DNA from: Selaginella tamariscina
Lineage: Eukaryota; Streptophyta; Lycopodiopsida; Selaginellales; Selaginellaceae
NCBI GenBank assembly: GCA_003024785.1
Contig: PUQB01000020.1
Location: 1,206,314 to 1,270,313, forward strand
Length of the DNA stretch: 64,000 bases
Direction: 5' to 3'
Shown here: piece by piece, positions 60,165 through 64,000 of the stretch
How the letters are laid out: each line of letters begins with the position of its first letter
Position numbering within the stretch: position 1 is the first letter of the stretch
Made by a program: the position numbers and the translations under genes
The notes under the pieces: generated by a model
What the model was told of the DNA's origin: nothing
Database searches by the model: none
What the model saw: the letters and a program-made list of their open reading frames with translations, nothing else

Positions 60165-61799
60165 ATATGCCAACTCTTTATGCTACTTGACAAAAATTGA
60201 TTATGACTTGAAATGCTTTGAGTCGAAATTTGTGATGTTTCATGAGTGAGTGATAATTCCATTGGCAGATGCCACATGTGCCCTAAACTTGTCGAGATCT
60301 TGCACCTACAACTTGCAATAATTGGGTGCGGAACAAAATTTGATAAAAACCAAAACACCTTCGTAATAACATTACTACTTAAGGAAAAGTAAATTGAATA
60401 TGAAATGCCTTGAGTTGTGGATATAAGTGGACATTATAATCGTCATGCTCTAGAGTGAGACATTGTTGTGTCACATTGAAGTAGTGGTGCAACTATTGTT
60501 ACCACCTCCAATTTTGTGAATAATGTGGTAAAATGCCACATTATATTATGAAGAAGGAGAAGAATCATGATGTTATTTGAGATTGAATCTCTTTGTGTAT
60601 TAACAAAGTCATTGTTTGCCATATTGGTTACTTAAGAAAAAATATAAAAAGAAACAAGATGAAAATTATATGAGAAATTATGAATATTGCAATCGTCTTC
60701 CTCTTCTTGCATTTTTATAATCACCTTCAAATAAATTAGGAATAGAATGGCAAAATGAAAATAACTTATAATTTGCTAATTATTAAAAATTATTAATTAA
60801 ACAAGATTAACAAGAATTAAATAAATTTCAAAAGGTTAATAAGATTTTTAAAGAGAATATTCCTAAATATTTATTTTTATTTAATTTTTATCCCTTAATT
60901 AATATTTATTATACACTTTTTCACTAAAAATTCCTTAATCTATAAGCTCAGTTCTATGGAAGAGATTAATTGGCTTGAAATTTTCTCCTTCTAGCCAAGT
61001 CTTTTTACATTTTTATCCCACATATAACCATGGAGTTGTCAATCAGGTAGAGAAATCCCCTCACATCCTTTATACTGTCATGTGTTAAGAAGACAAACAT
61101 GTAATGATTAATCTCTGACCTTGGAAAGTAATATTGGATGGTGTTTTGGATGCATTTGGAACTCATCATCTTAAACATTGTGTGTAACATCACTTGTTCG
61201 TTTGAAACATTGTCTCATCCTCCTTTTTTAGCTCAATGCAAACATAATCATAGATTGTTGAAAAAACATGCAAGGTGGGCGTTGCCTCAAAAATCTATGC
61301 AAATCTTCTTTACTGAGGCAAATGTTTAAGTAGCTTACTAACACATTTCTTTATATGGATCAAATTTGACAAGGTGTATGGCGATTGTGATTTAGTTGAG
61401 CATTGCCTATTAAGGAAAGTATCACTAGTTAACATAATTTAAAAGTTGTTATCCATGAACATCTTTTTAATGTTTGTAATTAAGTAATCTTATGTTTTGA
61501 AGAAGATTAGATGTTCCTTGTAGAGGTTGTCGCTGCAAGGCATCGAAATTCCTTATTTAACCTTTTTATGTCATTTTTCATATTTTTTTGGTAGAGGTGC
61601 ATGTTGTTGATCAAGAAAGGCAAGGTTGCAATGAGTGAATTGTTTTTGGCGACTTCAATGGTGTGTATGCTTTATCTAGAAGACTATTAGAAATAGATGT
61701 AAAGGACGTTTCATCTCCCTACTCTAATGTCTAATGTGGCACTTCAACTAGTTGGGTAATAATCATCTCCTCATTACTTACCTTTACCACTTTTATCAT
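60165..61799. other. AT-rich DNA, nothing recognised
   Basis: Scattered short frames on both strands, none with a known domain. No repeat pair with clear ends seen. Sequence from 60700 to 60990 is very AT-rich. Confidence 0.5.
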
Positions 61800-62100
61800 G
61801 AGGTTTGGAACTTAAAAACTCTCAACACGTATTTCATTGTACTGCTTTGAATGTTAGCATGACCTTCTTAGTGCTAGTATGCATATTTAATTAAACCCTA
61901 GGCCTAGACTTTTATGAGAGGGTCTAAAATACCATTTAAGTGCACATACAAAGCAAAGTTATTTCTCACTAAATCTAAAAGCTTGACAATATATTTCAGT
62001 AGGTAAGACTTTGGCATTCCCTCTGCCTTTAAAATGTCAACATCCTCATTGACGTTTGAACTTGTTGACATCCAATTCTAATACTATGTTGCTCGTTGAA
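61800..62100 (-). mobile_element. Diverged chromovirus LTR end and tail
   Basis: Blocks such as AAGTGCAC, TTTCAGTAGGTAA and CTGCCTTTAAAATGTCAACATCCTC follow the same order as the LTR end and polypurine/tail region at 14700-14850 and 54050-54150. It is an old, degraded copy of that superfamily on the minus strand. Confidence 0.5.
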
Positions 62101-62405
62101 TCTTGGATTTTGTCATTGTCGCTCCCCTCGTTGGGTTTGTGCATCACTCTCTCATGCTCCCTATGTATGGGGTTAGGCATAAGCGATTCATTCCCTAGGT
62201 GCAATTGCACATGTGTGGTAAGGTACTTCCTCTCTATTGGTCCCTTGGCCTCCCCTTGGATCATGTAGCAAGCCTCCTCCTCTATCCACCCTTGCAGCAA
62301 TGTATCAATTCTTGTTTGTTGGACATGGTGTCTCATTAGCACTTCACATTTGTGCTCCTCTAAGTCATCTTGATTGGCCACCTTTGAGTAGCAATTAGGG
62401 CACAT
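62046..62405 (-). CDS. Small open frame with CxxC/HxxC motif, unknown
   Basis: 119 codons on the minus strand, starting MCPNCYSKVANQDDLEEHKC. The CPNC and HKC spacing could bind zinc. The rest is polar with HxxH-like text (HVQLHLG, IHREHERVMH) and ends in VNKFKRQ. The frame upstream (62406-62530) has two stops but reads acidic coding-like text (SDEGCELEEGELP), so the frame may once have been longer. It lies inside the tail of a diverged chromovirus, so it may be an extra frame of that element or a captured host piece. I do not recognise the family. It may not be a gene. Confidence 0.3.
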   Translation of the reverse strand: MCPNCYSKVANQDDLEEHKCEVLMRHHVQQTRIDTLLQGWIEEEACYMIQGEAKGPIERKYLTTHVQLHLGNESLMPNPIHREHERVMHKPNEGSDNDKIQDSTSNIVLELDVNKFKRQ

Positions 62406-62550
62406 GCTTTCACCCCCTTTGTTTGGTGTCCATTCAAATTATCAATATGGGAGTTCACCCTCTTCTAACTCACACCCTTCGTCACTATCGTCAAGCACTC
62501 AAGGGTTGCTAACAAAAGATGCTAATCTTCTTGGTCTCACTTAGAGTTCC

Positions 62551-63014
62551 TGTTACGAGCTAAAAAAAATCTCTCACACATATCATCAATAATATAGACA
62601 ACACCAACCAACACAAAATGTTAAAACTACACTTCTATGCTAAGGGTAAGGATGGTTAAGCTCAAAGAATGCTCCATGCATACATAAAGCACGTAATACT
62701 ACTTTGTATCTTGAGTGTAACAACATACCACACATAATACTACTCACAAAAATATGAGTAAGATCACTCGTATGTATTATCAACATAACATAAAGATATA
62801 ATAGTGAACATGGGACATCTTATCATCCTATTTATACATTTCATCTTTCTTTACTATAGTCATTCCATAATCCTATCCATTCGAACCTACTACCATAATT
62901 GTCTTTTATCCTTATCCATAATACAATATTGTTTTTATAATTTCTCTATAAAATATTTATAAAATATTCCTTCTTAATAATGAAAAAATTTATATTTAAA
63001 AGTTATACTTCAAC
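62551..63014 (+). repeat. Diverged LTR-like repeat, copy 2
   Basis: Starts TGTTACGAGCTAAAAA and ends near TTATACTTCAACA (TG...CA). It matches 19620-20053 plus 20719-20800 in order and direction, without the pogo-like insertion. Neither copy has a matching target duplication that I can find. Confidence 0.6.
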
Positions 63015-63440
63015 ATCTACCTAACCTAAGGAGTTACCAATTCGGTCTCTTGCAAGACTTCAATGTGTTTTTGTTATAGTTGGTTAATCATTTGGTATTC
63101 TGATCTCTAATTATTTTAGTGATTCTACTCATTTTTAAGAATCATGTCTTTTTGTTGTTACTCTGTTACCAATGTGATATATACCTCCACTGCGACTTTG
63201 ATATCTCTTTATGGTCACAAATTTTGTTCATTATACCTTTGAGCAAATAATTGACCTAAAGACTCGTTGATGTAGTTGTCAGGACACTAATTAGCACCCA
63301 CCTCCTAAGACATAATAGGCTATCACATGTTTCTTATTGCAAATGTGCAATTAAACTTTCATAAAAAGTGTTTGAATGATGTTGCTTCTAAGATGCATAT
63401 TTGTAAGGTCCTCTGAGCTATTGAAATGCCTAGGGCCCTT
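63015..63440. other. Unassigned
   Basis: AT-rich sequence without recognisable frames or repeats. Confidence 0.5.
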
Positions 63441-63447
63441 TTTTTTT

Positions 63448-63830
63448 TTAAGATGCATTGGCACCATCATGTGTTATTAAGAGTTGATTTAAGTTATCAA
63501 TCCAAAATATACACATGACTATTCTCCTACCATCAATGATCCCCATGTGTTGCTAGTCCACTCTTATTTGTCTTTGGGTATGCACTCCAGCCCCATGTCG
63601 GGAGATGCTTAACAACCTAACCCTTATAGGAGACCAAATCAACCAATTGCACCATCATGCACTACAAAGAGTTGGTCTAAGCCACTAATTTGAAAGAATG
63701 TGCATGTGATTGACTCTTCTCATCAATAATTCACCATGTGCTATCAATCCACTCTTGTTTGTTTTCAAGTACATACCATGTTCTATCAATCCACTCTTGT
63801 TTGTTTTCGGGTACATACCATGTTCTATGT
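63448..63830. repeat. Tandem repeats, ~195-base and 43-base units
   Basis: A ~195-base unit with CACCATCATG, AGAGTTG and CCACTCTT blocks occurs twice (from about 63448 and 63643), diverged. Inside the second copy a 43-base unit (CTATCAATCCACTCTTGTTT) is repeated at 63734 and 63777 with a partial third copy near 63820. Confidence 0.75.
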
Positions 63831-64000
63831 GCACTATCCATGCACTTGGTTGGTCTAGTCTCCTATGAGGGTTAAGATTCTAAGCACATCCTCCATGCTC
63901 AGGGTTGGTGCTCACTAAGTGAGTCAAGATGCATACATAGTTAAATACATATTTATTCTTAACGTGACAAAATAACAAATGATAACGGTGAGCTAACCCT
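63831..64000. other. Unassigned right edge
   Basis: No feature seen. Confidence 0.4.

Noticed and set aside
19620-63014. Copies at 19620 and 62551 as the two LTRs of one 43-kb element
   Set aside because: They are strongly diverged, have no matching target duplication, and both appear to continue in the same way past the presumed LTR end.

Overview
The window looks like land-plant nuclear DNA. It holds two ordinary plant genes at the left end, a PPR gene on the minus strand (running off the left edge) and an ATG11-type autophagy gene on the plus strand, facing away from each other across about 400 bases. The rest, from about 6 kb to 64 kb, is almost wholly old mobile DNA. The PPR repeats of the 'YAQNGH' style and chromodomain Gypsy elements unlike the usual angiosperm ones hint at a seed-free plant, perhaps a lycophyte. 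That is inference and weak.

Layout. 1-833: PPR gene (partial). 834-1236: shared promoter stretch. 1237-5574: ATG11, ten exons, about 1,000 codons, with several reading-frame jumps. 5.6-8.6 kb: AT-rich, one Gypsy scrap and a pair of diverged direct repeats. 8686-12255: a short-LTR Gypsy fossil with target duplication CCCAT. 12.3-13.1 kb: a Copia RNase H scrap and LTR. 13272-13500: a fragment of a La-related (LARP1-like) host gene. 13.6-16.8 kb: a minisatellite, then a diverged chromovirus on the minus strand. 16.8-20 kb: mostly unassigned. 19620-20800: an old LTR-like repeat split by a pogo-like DNA transposon (20054-20718).

20914-51399 is a nest of chromodomain Gypsy fossils of one family. 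The outer LTRs share the target duplication CTTAC. Inside are a second element of the family (LTR at 22072), a different Gypsy (22751-27953), a third family member (LTRs 28041-28631 and 36032-36665), a fourth (45781-50528), and a large non-coding LTR element with 1.7-kb LTRs. The two halves of the latter (30410-32470 and 39973-45109) now point in opposite directions. Target duplications and junction bases fit a single inversion of about 12.6 kb after the nest was built.

52422-59568 is a second, end-to-end copy of the 7.1-kb non-coding element (LTRs 1,697 bases each, target duplication ACATT, tRNA-Met-type primer site). It sits inside one LTR of a TRIM-like miniature element. 60-64 kb holds AT-rich unassigned DNA, the diverged tail of another chromovirus, an unrecognised small reading frame with a CxxC/HxxC motif, a second copy of the 19.6-kb LTR-like repeat, and short tandem repeats.

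Apart from PPR and ATG11 nothing here looks like a working host gene. No tRNA, rRNA or CRISPR array was seen. All LTR elements are treated as fossils: nearly all their coding parts are broken.
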